Counted from the stretch's first letter, positions 18,629 through 28,510 are shown. The stretch is DNA of 64,000 nucleotides from Neptunomonas phycophila (GCF_001922575.1 NZ_MRCI01000001.1:2418001-2482000); one strand, 5' to 3'. Made by a program: numbers and translations. The notes: generated by a model from the letters alone, not told the origin.

Positions 18629-20761
18629 TTAGTAATATGTGCTGCCTGATTCGATGCGTTTACGGAGCCCATCCGTTACGTGATACAAGGCACCGTGTTG
18701 ATGATATTTTTCGATTTTTTTTGCAAAGGCCTGTAACCCTATCGAGTCAACATAGCGTAAGGCTCCTCCGCGAAAACGAGGAAAGCCCAGCCCTGCAATT
18801 AACCCCATATCAACCTCAGCTGCACTCGTGACAATGCCGTCTTCTAGGCAGCGAATGGACTCTGTACATAGCGGGATCATTAAACGATCAACGATTTCTT
18901 CGTCCGAAACTTCATCACTGGCTTGTAGGCGCTCATTGATGATGTCTCGTGCCGCTGAAGATGCGGTTTTATTTCGCCCGCCACCTGCACCGGACTCGTA
19001 TTCATAAAAACCTCGCCCATTTTTTTGTCCTAATGCGCCTGAAGCGAGTATGGCTTCTATTACAGGCTCTCCATTATGTATCATGCGATCCGGAAAACCT
19101 TTTTGAAGAACTTGATCTGCATGAACCATGGTATCGAGACCAATAACATCAGCGAGATAAGCCGGACCCATAGGCCAACCAAAAGCCTCCATCACCCGAT
19201 CGATTCGCTCAAAGTCGACACCTTGTGCAAGCAACCGGTTAAAGCCATTAAAGTAAGGAAACAGGACTCGGTTAACTAAAAAACCGGGGCAGTCATTAAC
19301 GACAATAGGCAATTTACCCATAGCCGCTGCATAAGCGACTGTACGAGCAATTGTCTGGTCATTGGTATGGCGCCCACGTATCACCTCAACAAGCGGCATT
19401 AGGTGAACCGGATTAAAAAAGTGCATTCCACAAAACTGCTCTGGTCTCTTTAAACCTTGAGCTAACCAATCAATAGAAATGGTAGAGGTATTTGATGCTA
19501 GGACCGCATCGGGAGCCATATAGGCTTCAACATCGGCCAAAACAGATGTCTTTACCTGTTCATTTTCAACAACCGCCTCCACAACCACATCAACATCGCG
19601 GAACCCTTCGTAATGTAAGGTTGGCGTAATGGAGTCGAGTATGTGCTGCTTATCTTGTACCGCTAAACGGCCTTTCTTAACTAGCTTGTCTAAGAGATGA
19701 GCTGCCGTGTCGCAACCTAACGTTAGCGCGTCTTCGCGAATATCTTTCATGACAATGGGAACCCCACTCACCGCTGACTGGTAAGCCACACCCCCTCCCA
19801 TGATTCCTGCACCCAAAACAGCCCCTTTTGCGACGGGTTTCGCCTGCTTCATCCAGTGTTTAGCCGCTTTCTTCATTTGCTGTTCGTTGATAAACAAACC
19901 GACCAGCGCTTGTGCAGCATCTCCTTTCGCCAAACGTACAAACGCTTGCGCCTCAGTATCTAGCGCTTGCTCAAACGGCAATGACACGTGGGATTTAACG
20001 GTATTTATTATTTCAGTGGCAGCGGGGTAATTCGGATCTAGCTTTGATGAGTAGCTATCTACAAACGCAGAAAAATCCTTATCCCATGATGTGTTTTTAA
20101 CCACGGGTGCGCGTTTATGTAACCGCTTTTCTTGATAGTTAGCGCCTGTATCATTCAGAAGACTAATAGCAGAATCACGACATGTTTCTAGTGGCGCTAT
20201 GCGGTCTACCACGCCCAGTTGCAGCGCGGTATTCGCTGCTTGTGGCTTACCCGTAACTAGCCAAGTCAAGGCAGTATCAATAGAGACAAGTCGGCTCAGG
20301 CGGACAGTTCCCCCCCAGCCTGGGCAAATGCCAAGGTTTACCTCAGGAAACCCCACTTTCGCACTGTCGGCCATCACTCGATAGTCTGTACACAAAGCCA
20401 GCTCAAAGCCGCCACCTAATGCTAGGCCATTGATCATTGAAACGGTTGGAAACGGCAAATTTTCAATCGAGCAAAATAAAGAATGAACACTTTGCACCCA
20501 AGCTAGCAGCTCACTGTCTGATTGCTGAAACTTACCAGTAAATTCGGTTACGTCTGCACCAACCACAAAGGCTGGTTTAGCACTGCGGATTAATAATCCT
20601 GTTACTGCATTAGATGGCTGGTGTAGACGCTCTACCACCGCTTCTAGCTCCATCAACGTCTGCTGATTAAGTTTATTAACAGATGACCCATTAAGATCTA
20701 GCACCAACTCAGTAATACCGTTTTCTAATGCGTTAAGCCTGACAGCCTTTCCTGAATACAT
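18629..20761 (-). CDS. fadB: Fatty oxidation complex alpha subunit
   Basis: A 710-residue bifunctional enoyl-CoA hydratase and 3-hydroxyacyl-CoA dehydrogenase. The N-terminal crotonase half shows FVVGADVTEF and LALGGGFELALCTDYR. The dehydrogenase half begins with the NAD motif GAVLGAGIMGGGVAYQSA and includes ASNTSTISIDWLA and FCGMHFFNPVHLMPLVEVI. I chose the ATG at 20761 because AAGGA precedes it and FadB proteins begin MYxGK; the ATG at 20818 is an extension. FadB normally sits in a fadBA operon, but no thiolase gene is found here or elsewhere in the window. Confidence 0.92.
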   Translation of the reverse strand: MYSGKAVRLNALENGITELVLDLNGSSVNKLNQQTLMELEAVVERLHQPSNAVTGLLIRSAKPAFVVGADVTEFTGKFQQSDSELLAWVQSVHSLFCSIENLPFPTVSMINGLALGGGFELALCTDYRVMADSAKVGFPEVNLGICPGWGGTVRLSRLVSIDTALTWLVTGKPQAANTALQLGVVDRIAPLETCRDSAISLLNDTGANYQEKRLHKRAPVVKNTSWDKDFSAFVDSYSSKLDPNYPAATEIINTVKSHVSLPFEQALDTEAQAFVRLAKGDAAQALVGLFINEQQMKKAAKHWMKQAKPVAKGAVLGAGIMGGGVAYQSAVSGVPIVMKDIREDALTLGCDTAAHLLDKLVKKGRLAVQDKQHILDSITPTLHYEGFRDVDVVVEAVVENEQVKTSVLADVEAYMAPDAVLASNTSTISIDWLAQGLKRPEQFCGMHFFNPVHLMPLVEVIRGRHTNDQTIARTVAYAAAMGKLPIVVNDCPGFLVNRVLFPYFNGFNRLLAQGVDFERIDRVMEAFGWPMGPAYLADVIGLDTMVHADQVLQKGFPDRMIHNGEPVIEAILASGALGQKNGRGFYEYESGAGGGRNKTASSAARDIINERLQASDEVSDEEIVDRLMIPLCTESIRCLEDGIVTSAAEVDMGLIAGLGFPRFRGGALRYVDSIGLQAFAKKIEKYHQHGALYHVTDGLRKRIESGSTYY

Positions 20762-21086
20762 CGCTTTTCCTTTACAGTAAACATGCAGCCGCCCTTGTAT
20801 TAAAAACGAGCCATCCATGGCTCAAAGGGCATTCCAAACATCGACTAAAATAGTGGTTCACAGGTGCAAAATACTTAAATTGCCTACATCAGTTTTTACT
20901 GAAAAGGCACGTTTAGGCCCCCTGTACAGACCAACAACATCCTACCAATCGGCACAATTCCAACAATAACTAAACCAGACCAATAGCTGACAATTTCGGA
21001 CACGGACGGATGAATAAAACGACACTTCTGGCAGTAAACAGGATTTTTATGCTAATTTCGGACAAAACAATCCATAAGAATTAGCT
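20762..21086. promoter_or_regulatory. fadB/AraC divergent control region with an 11-bp direct repeat
   Basis: This 325-nt gap separates divergent fadB and the AraC gene. The word AATTTCGGACA occurs twice in the same orientation, at 20992-21002 and 21054-21064, exactly 62 nt apart (about six helical turns), with the second copy 22 nt before the AraC start. Same-face direct repeats are typical AraC-family sites. I see no coding potential and no clear FadR or PsrA palindrome. Confidence 0.55.
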
Positions 21087-22100
21087 ATGTCTTTCATTCA
21101 ACATTACTCAATTTCAATCCATTTTGCTCAAGCGCTCATCAACGCAACAAACAAGGCAGGCTTGGATAAACACCAGTTACTTCACGAGGCAGGAATCAAT
21201 GAAGGATTATTAAATAATCCACATTTCAGAATTACACCGGAGCAATACAGCACGTTAATGCAAATTGCTTGGCGCGAGAGTGATGATGATTTTCTGGGCA
21301 TGGGAACACAGCGCTGCCGCCACGGAATTTTTAGCCTCATGGCAAAAGAAGCCGTTCGTTGCAAGGACCTAGAATCGGTCTACCATCACCTGTGCCGCTT
21401 TTATAATCTGGTGAATGAATCAATCCGGCTGACTCTCAATATCGAAGGCGACGATGTAGCACTGTCAATGAGTTTATCTGATCCTAAGCTTGATCCTGAT
21501 TTACTGCTACGCGAATTTTTGATGCTACTTTGGCATCGATTCCCAAGCTGGTTAGTAGGGCAACGCATCCCGCTTAAGGAAGTACGATTTACACATAAGC
21601 CGCCTGCTCATATCGCTGAGTATCAGCTCATGTTTCCATGCCCTACCCGTTTTGAGCAAAGCACCAACACATTTGTATTCAGTAAAGAATGGTTAAACTT
21701 ACCCGTGGTACAAACACGACACACCTTAAAACACCATTTACGCAGAGCCCCATTAGATTGGTTTACACGGCAAGCCTTTTTCCCTGTGTACACCCGCCGA
21801 GTTCTGGATTACCTAGAACAAACCGATGACCTAGCAACCTCTATGGAAGCTATTGCTCAAGCGCTGCACTTAAGCGAACGAACGCTAAGACGAAAATTGA
21901 TTTCTGAGGGCAGCAATTTTCAAAAAATAAAAGACATTGTTCGCCGCGATAAAGCCATCCACTACCTAAGCCAGCCATCAATACCGATTGCTCAAGTTTC
22001 GTCGCTACTGGGGTTCTCGGAACCGACCGCTTTTACACGTGCATTCAAACAATGGACAGGCGAATCACCCACGTCATATCGTTTGGCAGCTAAACAATAA
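21087..22100 (+). CDS. AraC-family regulator, arabinose-binding-domain type
   Basis: A 337-residue regulator. Residues 1 to about 210 resemble the effector domain shared by OruR-like regulators, and the C-terminal pair of helix-turn-helix motifs includes LHLSERTLRRKLISEG and SSLLGFSEPTAFTRAFKQWT. It is divergent from the fadB-fadE-etf gene run, so it probably controls fatty or branched acyl-CoA oxidation, perhaps through the 11-bp repeats between the genes. The effector is not known. Confidence 0.82.
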   Translation: MSFIQHYSISIHFAQALINATNKAGLDKHQLLHEAGINEGLLNNPHFRITPEQYSTLMQIAWRESDDDFLGMGTQRCRHGIFSLMAKEAVRCKDLESVYHHLCRFYNLVNESIRLTLNIEGDDVALSMSLSDPKLDPDLLLREFLMLLWHRFPSWLVGQRIPLKEVRFTHKPPAHIAEYQLMFPCPTRFEQSTNTFVFSKEWLNLPVVQTRHTLKHHLRRAPLDWFTRQAFFPVYTRRVLDYLEQTDDLATSMEAIAQALHLSERTLRRKLISEGSNFQKIKDIVRRDKAIHYLSQPSIPIAQVSSLLGFSEPTAFTRAFKQWTGESPTSYRLAAKQ

Positions 22101-22128
22101 AACCACTGCCTCTTTGAAGCAGTGGTTT
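22100..22128. terminator. Bidirectional terminator between AraC gene and permease
   Basis: AAACCACTGC pairs with GCAGTGGTTT over 10 bp. On the minus strand the stem runs into TTTTATTGTTT, a good tail for the permease gene; on the plus strand the tail (GGCCGTTTT) is weaker. Confidence 0.75.
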
Positions 22129-22151
22129 GGCCGTTTTATGCAATAGATGAG

Positions 22152-23546
22152 CTATTCTGCGCTTTTCTCAGGGGGATCAGCAAAGACCAATTCGTCTTCG
22201 GGCCGGTGTTTACCCAGCAACTTGGGACGCTCAATTAAGAAGTATAAAACTAACCCGATAACAACAGCATACACAGTAGATTTAGGGTCAGGCATGGCTA
22301 ACGTAACGGCGACAATACCGGCAACCCCTCGCTCTGTTGGATTTCGCAGCTGCTCCATTCCAACCATAATGCATATGTAAGCGGTTAAAATGAGCGTCAA
22401 CGACAGCGCTATTGGCAGTACAGGTTTAAATAACGTTACCAAAGGCAAAATAAATAGCGCGACTAACCCTGTCATCCAGAATGTAGCACCACCGCTATAA
22501 ATAGAATCCATCGCTTTGCGCCCCATGGCGTAACGCTCGGTTACCGTGGCGTGCGCAGCGGTCCACAATGGGCCAGCGAGACCCGGCCACGGTGCTAAAA
22601 ATGCGTGAATAAAGTTCCTTAACGCCGTAACGGTATGCACTCTATCCACGTTAGCTTCTATTTTTTCATCTTCACGTAAATGGTCAACGCGCTTCACTAA
22701 AGTAAAGCCGACAATAATGTCTCCAAAAGCAATAACGTAAGCAATAATGGCCGTTGGTATGGCTAACAAGAAAACATCCCAACCAGGGAAGCCAACTGTA
22801 AATGTTAGATATTGAAACATTAATCCAAAATCTGGCTGAGTAATGCCCCACTCAATATCTGGTAACGGATACTCGCCACTGACCCAGCCGATAATCATGG
22901 CGATTATCATCCCCGGTACCATACCGAAGTTAGCAATACGCTTCGCCAATGAGCTTTCATTCACCACATTTTTAAAGGATAAAGAAAACAAAATATACGC
23001 TGAAATTATCGAGCCGATCAGTAACGAAATAGGCGTGATATCAACCCGCCCACCTGTTTTTAACTCACCCATTAGGGCAGCAATGCCTGCACCAATAATA
23101 ATGCCTGATTTAAGAGAATTGGGGATCACTTCTACCAGTTTGCTGCCTAAGCGCGTCATGCCTAAAATTAAAAAGATAAGTGACACTTCAATCTGCAATG
23201 CAAACAAAGCTTTGATCGCTTCGGGGCCGGGTTCAAAACCTTTCAAATACAATAGCACCACGGGGATCGCTGGTGTAATCCAGCCAGGCACCAGAGGCAC
23301 CCCCAATAACGCCGGTAAAATATAACCAACGCCCGCAACAAAGGTAAACGCCAAAGCGGCCTCGTAAGGCATACCCAGGTACTTTTCTAATAGAGGAATC
23401 ATAGCGAGGCCGACCACAAACATGATCAAGCCTTGAATCATTTCTGGGTATTCCCAGCGGTAGTGAATAAACGGTAGCCGAATCCTGAATGGCCCAAGGG
23501 GCCAACATGGCTGTTCTTCACCATGCTTTCGATTAATGATAGACAT
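22152..23546 (-). CDS. NCS2/SulP-like membrane permease
   Basis: A 464-residue protein with about 12 hydrophobic segments, of the fold shared by nucleobase-cation symporters (NCS2) and SulP anion carriers. Visible blocks include LLGVPLVPGWITPAIPVVLLY and VIAFGDIIVGFTLVKRVDHL. There is no clear STAS domain. I chose the ATG at 23546 (AAGGA upstream) over 23579. It lies next to, but is transcribed separately from, an acyl-CoA synthetase, and both promoters carry the same 27-nt element, so the substrate may be a carboxylate activated by that synthetase. Nucleobase or sulfate transport is not excluded. Confidence 0.72.
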   Translation of the reverse strand: MSIINRKHGEEQPCWPLGPFRIRLPFIHYRWEYPEMIQGLIMFVVGLAMIPLLEKYLGMPYEAALAFTFVAGVGYILPALLGVPLVPGWITPAIPVVLLYLKGFEPGPEAIKALFALQIEVSLIFLILGMTRLGSKLVEVIPNSLKSGIIIGAGIAALMGELKTGGRVDITPISLLIGSIISAYILFSLSFKNVVNESSLAKRIANFGMVPGMIIAMIIGWVSGEYPLPDIEWGITQPDFGLMFQYLTFTVGFPGWDVFLLAIPTAIIAYVIAFGDIIVGFTLVKRVDHLREDEKIEANVDRVHTVTALRNFIHAFLAPWPGLAGPLWTAAHATVTERYAMGRKAMDSIYSGGATFWMTGLVALFILPLVTLFKPVLPIALSLTLILTAYICIMVGMEQLRNPTERGVAGIVAVTLAMPDPKSTVYAVVIGLVLYFLIERPKLLGKHRPEDELVFADPPEKSAE

Positions 23547-23630
23547 TGTTTTTTTCCTTATTGTCGTATGCTCAATCACATCAGTACGCAGAGGTACACG
23601 ACCTAGTAAACAGGAAAAAAACGTCTGAAA

Positions 23631-23657
23631 TTTTGCGCAAATCTAACCAAATGTAAC
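23631..23657 (+). promoter_or_regulatory. 27-nt shared element, copy 1, upstream of permease
   Basis: This element begins TTTTGCGCAAATC and ends AAATGTAAC. It matches the element at 25548-25574 at 23 of 27 positions and in the same orientation. It lies 85-111 nt upstream of the permease start and is the best candidate binding site for the OmpR-type regulator at 28532. Confidence 0.6.
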
Positions 23658-23691
23658 GCCCTCATAAAATGCGGGAGCAAACACTCAGCAT

Positions 23692-23715
23692 AAAAAAGGC
23701 GCTTAAAAAAGCGCC
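23692..23715 (-). terminator. Rho-independent terminator after acyl-CoA synthetase
   Basis: GGCGCTT and AAGCGCC form a 7-bp stem (23698-23715) with a 4-nt loop. On the minus strand six T residues follow directly. It separates the synthetase from the permease gene downstream. Confidence 0.92.
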
Positions 23716-23788
23716 GAAAGATACCGCTAGCAGGGTGTAAAACTGAGCATTAAATGGCCGAGGAAACCAAAACGCTCACTACAACGAC

Positions 23789-25429
23789 TTAAAGGTGTCG
23801 TGTTTTCTCGCGCAACAGATACTTTTGTACCTTGCCTGTTGATGTCTTAGGCAGTTCGCCAAACACAATCGTTTTAGGGACTTTAAAATGCGCCATGTTA
23901 GCTCGACAAAACTCAATGATTTCCTCGGCGGATATCACATCCCGTGCATTAATAAAGGCGCAAGGAGTTTCCCCCCATTTAGGGTCGGACTTGGCCACCA
24001 CCGCCGCTTCACTTACTAGGGGATGTCGGTATAGGACATCTTCAATCTCGATGCTGGAGATGTTTTCCCCGCCTGAAATAATGACATCTTTTGAGCGGTC
24101 TTTAATTTCAACATAGCCATCGGGATGACGCACAGCCAAATCCCCAGAGTGGAACCACCCTCCTTCAAAGGCATCATCGGTAGTAGATGGGTTTTTAAGG
24201 TAGCCCTTCATGACCAAATTACCGCGTATAAAAATCTCACCTATCGTCACTCCATCTGACGGGACTTCCTCAAGTGATACGGGGTCAACCACTTTGAGGT
24301 CTTCTAACATAGGAGCTTTTACACCTTGTCGTGCTTTAAGCTTCGCTTGCGCATCGGCATTGCTATCGCTCCACTCATCTTGCCACTCGCATACCACACA
24401 AGGGCCGTAGGTTTCTGTGAGCCCATACACATGAGTCACATCAAATCCCATCGCTTCCATTCCTTGTATCACTGATGCCGGTGGTGGTGCTCCAGCAGTC
24501 ATCACTTTTACCTCGTGGTCTACGCCAGACTTTATCGCCTCATCCGCCGAGTTCATCATATTCAATACGATAGGGGCACCACAAAAATGGTCGACCTTTT
24601 CATTTCTTATCGCATCAAAAATAGCGTCCACTCTTACCTGACGTAAGCAAACATTAATGCCACCCGTTAAGGCCATCGTCCACGGAAAACACCAACCGTT
24701 ACAGTGGAACATGGGTAGGGTCCACAAATACACCGGTTGCCCACTCATCGACCATGACACCACATTACTTACTGCATTCAAGTAAGCCCCCCGGTGGTGA
24801 TACACCACCCCTTTAGGGTTGCCTGTAGTACCTGATGTATAGTTTAGTGAGATCGCGCCCCATTCATTCTCTACGGCAAAAGCTTCAAAGTTGCTGTCAC
24901 CGTTGGCTATGAGCTGGTTATAAGTCATATCACCAATTAATGGTGCATTGCTAAAGAGCGGGTCCTCAATATTCACAACCCTGGGTGGCTTATCGATCAT
25001 CTGTAACGCACGGCTAGCCACTTCGACAAATTCGGGATCAACAATAAAGAGCTTCGTTTCTGCATGTTGTAAAATAAACGCGATCGTTTCTGCATCTAGG
25101 CGTGTATTAATACTGTTTAATACAGCGCCACACATTGGCACAGAAAAATGTGCTTCAAAATGCTCTGGTATATTCGCTGCAAGTATAGAAACCGTATCAC
25201 CAGGCTCTATCGCCTGCGCAGTAAGTGATGAAGCCATCGCACGACAACGTTCATACGTTTGCTTCCATGTACGACGAATATCGCCATACACAATTGCCGT
25301 TCTTTCTGGGTAAATAGCCGCCGTTCGCTCTAAAAAGCTTAAGGGGGTCAACGCCGAGTAATTAGCCTGATTTTGGCCTAAGTGTAGATCGTAAATGCTC
25401 TCTTTATGATTGCGTTGCGTGCTGGACAT
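23789..25429 (-). CDS. AMP-forming acyl-CoA synthetase, DmdB/medium-chain-like
   Basis: A 546-residue acid:CoA ligase. It shows the P-loop LNYTSGTTGNPKGVVYHH, HVYGLTETYGP, the hinge GDLAVRHPDGYVEIKDRSKDVIISGG written here only in part as GYVEIKDRSKDVIISGG, and the C-terminal catalytic-Lys segment LPKTSTGKVQK. The sequence pattern resembles medium-chain and 3-methylmercaptopropionate-type ligases (DmdB), but the substrate is not settled. It is divergent from a Cache-domain kinase, which suggests that the kinase senses a carboxylate and induces its activation. Confidence 0.84.
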   Translation of the reverse strand: MSSTQRNHKESIYDLHLGQNQANYSALTPLSFLERTAAIYPERTAIVYGDIRRTWKQTYERCRAMASSLTAQAIEPGDTVSILAANIPEHFEAHFSVPMCGAVLNSINTRLDAETIAFILQHAETKLFIVDPEFVEVASRALQMIDKPPRVVNIEDPLFSNAPLIGDMTYNQLIANGDSNFEAFAVENEWGAISLNYTSGTTGNPKGVVYHHRGAYLNAVSNVVSWSMSGQPVYLWTLPMFHCNGWCFPWTMALTGGINVCLRQVRVDAIFDAIRNEKVDHFCGAPIVLNMMNSADEAIKSGVDHEVKVMTAGAPPPASVIQGMEAMGFDVTHVYGLTETYGPCVVCEWQDEWSDSNADAQAKLKARQGVKAPMLEDLKVVDPVSLEEVPSDGVTIGEIFIRGNLVMKGYLKNPSTTDDAFEGGWFHSGDLAVRHPDGYVEIKDRSKDVIISGGENISSIEIEDVLYRHPLVSEAAVVAKSDPKWGETPCAFINARDVISAEEIIEFCRANMAHFKVPKTIVFGELPKTSTGKVQKYLLREKTRHL

Positions 25430-25547
25430 AGTGGACCTCTTATTGTTATATCCCCAGAAGCCGCTTGATTGTCACCTGTACAAACAGGAAACGTTGTGAC
25501 TTCTACAATGGCTAGACAAACAACATAGAGGAAGAGTTTTACGGCAT

Positions 25548-25574
25548 TTTTGCGCAAATCCTACGAAATGTATC
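25548..25574 (+). promoter_or_regulatory. 27-nt shared element, copy 2, between synthetase and kinase genes
   Basis: It begins TTTTGCGCAAATC and ends AAATGTATC, 23 of 27 identical to the copy at 23631. It lies 119-145 nt upstream of the synthetase start and 98 nt before the kinase start, so it could serve both. A shared word AAACAGGAAA also occurs near both copies (23608 and 25482) at different spacing. The rest of this 243-nt gap shows no coding potential. Confidence 0.6.
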
Positions 25575-25672
25575 AACCCACTCTAATTGGCTGACTTTTC
25601 CTTTATTATAAAAGGCACCCATAGGCACAACCCTATTCATAATAAAAAACTATCTGCCACACAGGTAATTAC

Positions 25673-28510
25673 GTGCTGTATTCTCGCTTAACTCATCGTT
25701 TTCTTTTAGGCATCGTGGCTATTGTTGCCGCAATAGTTATCGCGTTTTATATCTATTCTGTCCCGTTCATAAAAAGCACTGTCTTTGGTATCGAACGCAA
25801 TGCCAGTCATATTGCTTTAAACAATGTCTTTGAGCTGGCTAACAAAATGCAGGCAGGAACGGCGGAATACCAGGCCCAAGTGCTCGCGTCAAACCGAGAA
25901 AGGCTTCGTGCCATCATTGATACAGCCACCTTCTTTTTTCAAGAGCAACTTTCACTCTTAATCGAATCGGGTGTCGAGCCTGCATTGGCTAAAGAACAAG
26001 TGCTGCAGCAAATCAAGAAACTCAAATACGGAGAAGATGATTACCTATGGGTAGCCAACACTGATTACCAATTGATCTCGCACCCCGACCCCGCTTTCCA
26101 AGGTAAAAATACACGGGACATGCTGGACGAGCAGGGCAACGCCATTATGCCCTCGGTAATAGAAGCGGCGATTAAAGAAAGCGAAGGTTTTTATAAATAT
26201 CGCTGGAGTCGACTCAATGACGACGAGCTCATTGAGAAATTCTCGTATGTTAAGTATTTCCCAGAATGGTCACTCGTTTTTGGATCTGGCGTGTACATCG
26301 ATGATATAGAGGCCGAGGTCAAAAATCGCCGCGAAGCCGCTCTGGAAGAGCTGCGCCAAGCATTCGATGAGATTAAAATTGCCGAGACGGGCTACCTGTT
26401 TATTTTTAATGAAAAGGGGAAAATGCTGGTTCATCCCAACAATAATATCGATGGCGTGGACTTTAGAGCATTAAAAAATCCGGTAACCAACCGAGACATC
26501 ATGCGCGACCTCATCAATGTTGCTGACACCGGAAAAGAGCTCTACTACAAATGGGACCGCCCCTCCGATCCAGGAAACTACCGTTATGAGAAGGTATCAC
26601 TGGTTCGTTTTCTGCCCGGGTTTAATTGGTATATCTGTTCATCCGTATACCTTGATGAATTGCAAGCCAGTTCTAAATTACTGGCCGATCGAATTTTAAC
26701 CATCGCCCTTATCGCGCTGATCGTCGCTTCTTTGCTGGCCATTGTTTTTGTCTATCACATCACCCGCCCACTGCGGCATTTATCAGAAACAGCCCACCGT
26801 ATTAGCAATGGAGAACTCAATGTAACTACAGATATCCACCGCAAAGACGAGATAGGAGTGTTAGCACGTGCTTTTGATCGCATGGTTGACCAACTAAGCC
26901 AAAATATTAAAGAGCTGGATAACCAAGTTAACAAACGCACATCGCAATTATCTAAACGTAACCGGCAGCTCAGCATTGCCATGCAACAGGTGCAGGACAC
27001 CACTCATAACCTTCAACTAATGGAAGAGCGCCAACGTCTGATTCTAGATACCCTACCTGCCCAAATCGCTTATATTGATGAACATCAGCGTTATGTATTT
27101 GTTAACCAAGGTTATGCCGACGCATTTAACCTAAGCAAAGACGAGATTATCGATCGTTTTCTTTGGGACGTTATTGGCCAAGACATGTATCAAGAGATTC
27201 GGCCACATGTTCTATCAGCGCTCAATGGAGCCACTAATAGCTTTGAATATACGATGCAGTTACAGGGCTACACACGTATCACCAAGCGCACACTCATTCC
27301 TTTTTGCCCTGCTCCGCAATTTGGCTCAGCTACCGTGCACGGTATGATCAACCTATCCATCGACATTACGGCTGAACGCGAAGCAGAAGAACGGTTGCAA
27401 ATAGCGCAACGTATGAACACGGTTGGTCAACTCGCAGGGGGTTTAGCACACGATTTCAACAACTTGCTTACCATCTTGCAAGGCAACTTACAGTCTATCG
27501 AGCATAACCCTAATACACCTCCTTCCTTGATGAGCAACATACAACCCGCTATACGAGCAATCAAACGAGGGGCCAATATCACCAGTCGGTTACTCAGTTT
27601 TGCGAGAAGGCAGCCCCTCAGAGCAACAGCCGTCAACCTTCCCTTACTTATGGACGATTTTGTTTCCCTCATGAAGGGCTCGCTACCCAACGACATTAAT
27701 CTAGTACTCAGCTTAGACGCTTCGTTAGCAACCCCGTGGTGTGACAGCGGGCAACTTGAAGATGCGATGGTCAATCTCGTACTCAATGCTAGAGATGCCA
27801 TGAAAGACAAAGGGACAATAACGGTTGTCGCCAAAAATAGAACGGTAACCGACGGGTTATATTTTGATGAAGAAGTCCGTCCTGGTCAGTATGTTGAGAT
27901 CACCATTAAAGATGAAGGCACCGGCTTCTCTGATTTAGCCATATCCCGCGCGTTCGACCCCTTCTTTACAACTCAACAAACAACCAACTCGTCTGGTCTT
28001 GGCTTAAGCATGGTATATGGATTCGTTAAACAGTCGAACGGGTACATTGCGCTAGCAAATCATATCGATGGGGCTTTTGTAAGCCTCCTACTCCCCGTCG
28101 CAAGCGCTCTACCTAATAAAAACATGCCTAGCCAAACCTCTGCCTGCGACCAAGGTGGACTAGCGTTACTGGTCGATGATGAAGATGATGTGCGCTCGCT
28201 AGTGCGCGAACAGTTAATTCGGCTGGGATATTCAGTGGTTGAATCCAGCACAGCTGACGAAGCCATCAACCTGTTGGGATCAATACCCAATATTGGTTTA
28301 GTGGTGTCAGATGTTGTAATGCCCGGCCAACATGATGGTTACCAACTTTCCGAGCACGTCGCTCAGCAAATACCTAACTGTCGCGTGGTGTTAATGAGCG
28401 GATTTCCGCAACGCCACGGAAACGAAGCATTGGAATATTGCGTTTTACAAAAGCCGTTTACACAAAACGACCTACTTGTCGCTATTCAACAAGCGGTAAA
28501 GCACAGGTAA
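25673..28510 (+). CDS. Hybrid histidine kinase with two Cache domains, HAMP, PAS and receiver
   Basis: A 945-residue membrane sensor starting with GTG (ACAGGT upstream). After a membrane segment near residues 10-30, two Cache repeats follow (motifs DDYLWVANTDYQLISHPDP and TGYLFIFNEKGKMLVHPNN), then a second membrane segment near 340-362, HAMP ending KDEIGVLARAFDRM, a coiled coil, a PAS domain near 455-570, the H-box GGLAHDFNNL with His593, a HATPase domain, and a receiver with Asp880 (VVSDVVMPG). Single Cache_2-type domains often bind C2-C4 carboxylates, fitting the divergent acyl-CoA synthetase. It is followed by its probable response regulator after 21 nt. Confidence 0.88.
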   Translation: MLYSRLTHRFLLGIVAIVAAIVIAFYIYSVPFIKSTVFGIERNASHIALNNVFELANKMQAGTAEYQAQVLASNRERLRAIIDTATFFFQEQLSLLIESGVEPALAKEQVLQQIKKLKYGEDDYLWVANTDYQLISHPDPAFQGKNTRDMLDEQGNAIMPSVIEAAIKESEGFYKYRWSRLNDDELIEKFSYVKYFPEWSLVFGSGVYIDDIEAEVKNRREAALEELRQAFDEIKIAETGYLFIFNEKGKMLVHPNNNIDGVDFRALKNPVTNRDIMRDLINVADTGKELYYKWDRPSDPGNYRYEKVSLVRFLPGFNWYICSSVYLDELQASSKLLADRILTIALIALIVASLLAIVFVYHITRPLRHLSETAHRISNGELNVTTDIHRKDEIGVLARAFDRMVDQLSQNIKELDNQVNKRTSQLSKRNRQLSIAMQQVQDTTHNLQLMEERQRLILDTLPAQIAYIDEHQRYVFVNQGYADAFNLSKDEIIDRFLWDVIGQDMYQEIRPHVLSALNGATNSFEYTMQLQGYTRITKRTLIPFCPAPQFGSATVHGMINLSIDITAEREAEERLQIAQRMNTVGQLAGGLAHDFNNLLTILQGNLQSIEHNPNTPPSLMSNIQPAIRAIKRGANITSRLLSFARRQPLRATAVNLPLLMDDFVSLMKGSLPNDINLVLSLDASLATPWCDSGQLEDAMVNLVLNARDAMKDKGTITVVAKNRTVTDGLYFDEEVRPGQYVEITIKDEGTGFSDLAISRAFDPFFTTQQTTNSSGLGLSMVYGFVKQSNGYIALANHIDGAFVSLLLPVASALPNKNMPSQTSACDQGGLALLVDDEDDVRSLVREQLIRLGYSVVESSTADEAINLLGSIPNIGLVVSDVVMPGQHDGYQLSEHVAQQIPNCRVVLMSGFPQRHGNEALEYCVLQKPFTQNDLLVAIQQAVKHR

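Noticed and set aside
16768-25429. Complete DMSP demethylation (dmdBCD) pathway
   Set aside because: DmdC-like and DmdB-like families are present but lie apart, and no dmdA or dmdD was recognised. Both families are broad, so ordinary acyl-CoA metabolism is equally likely.
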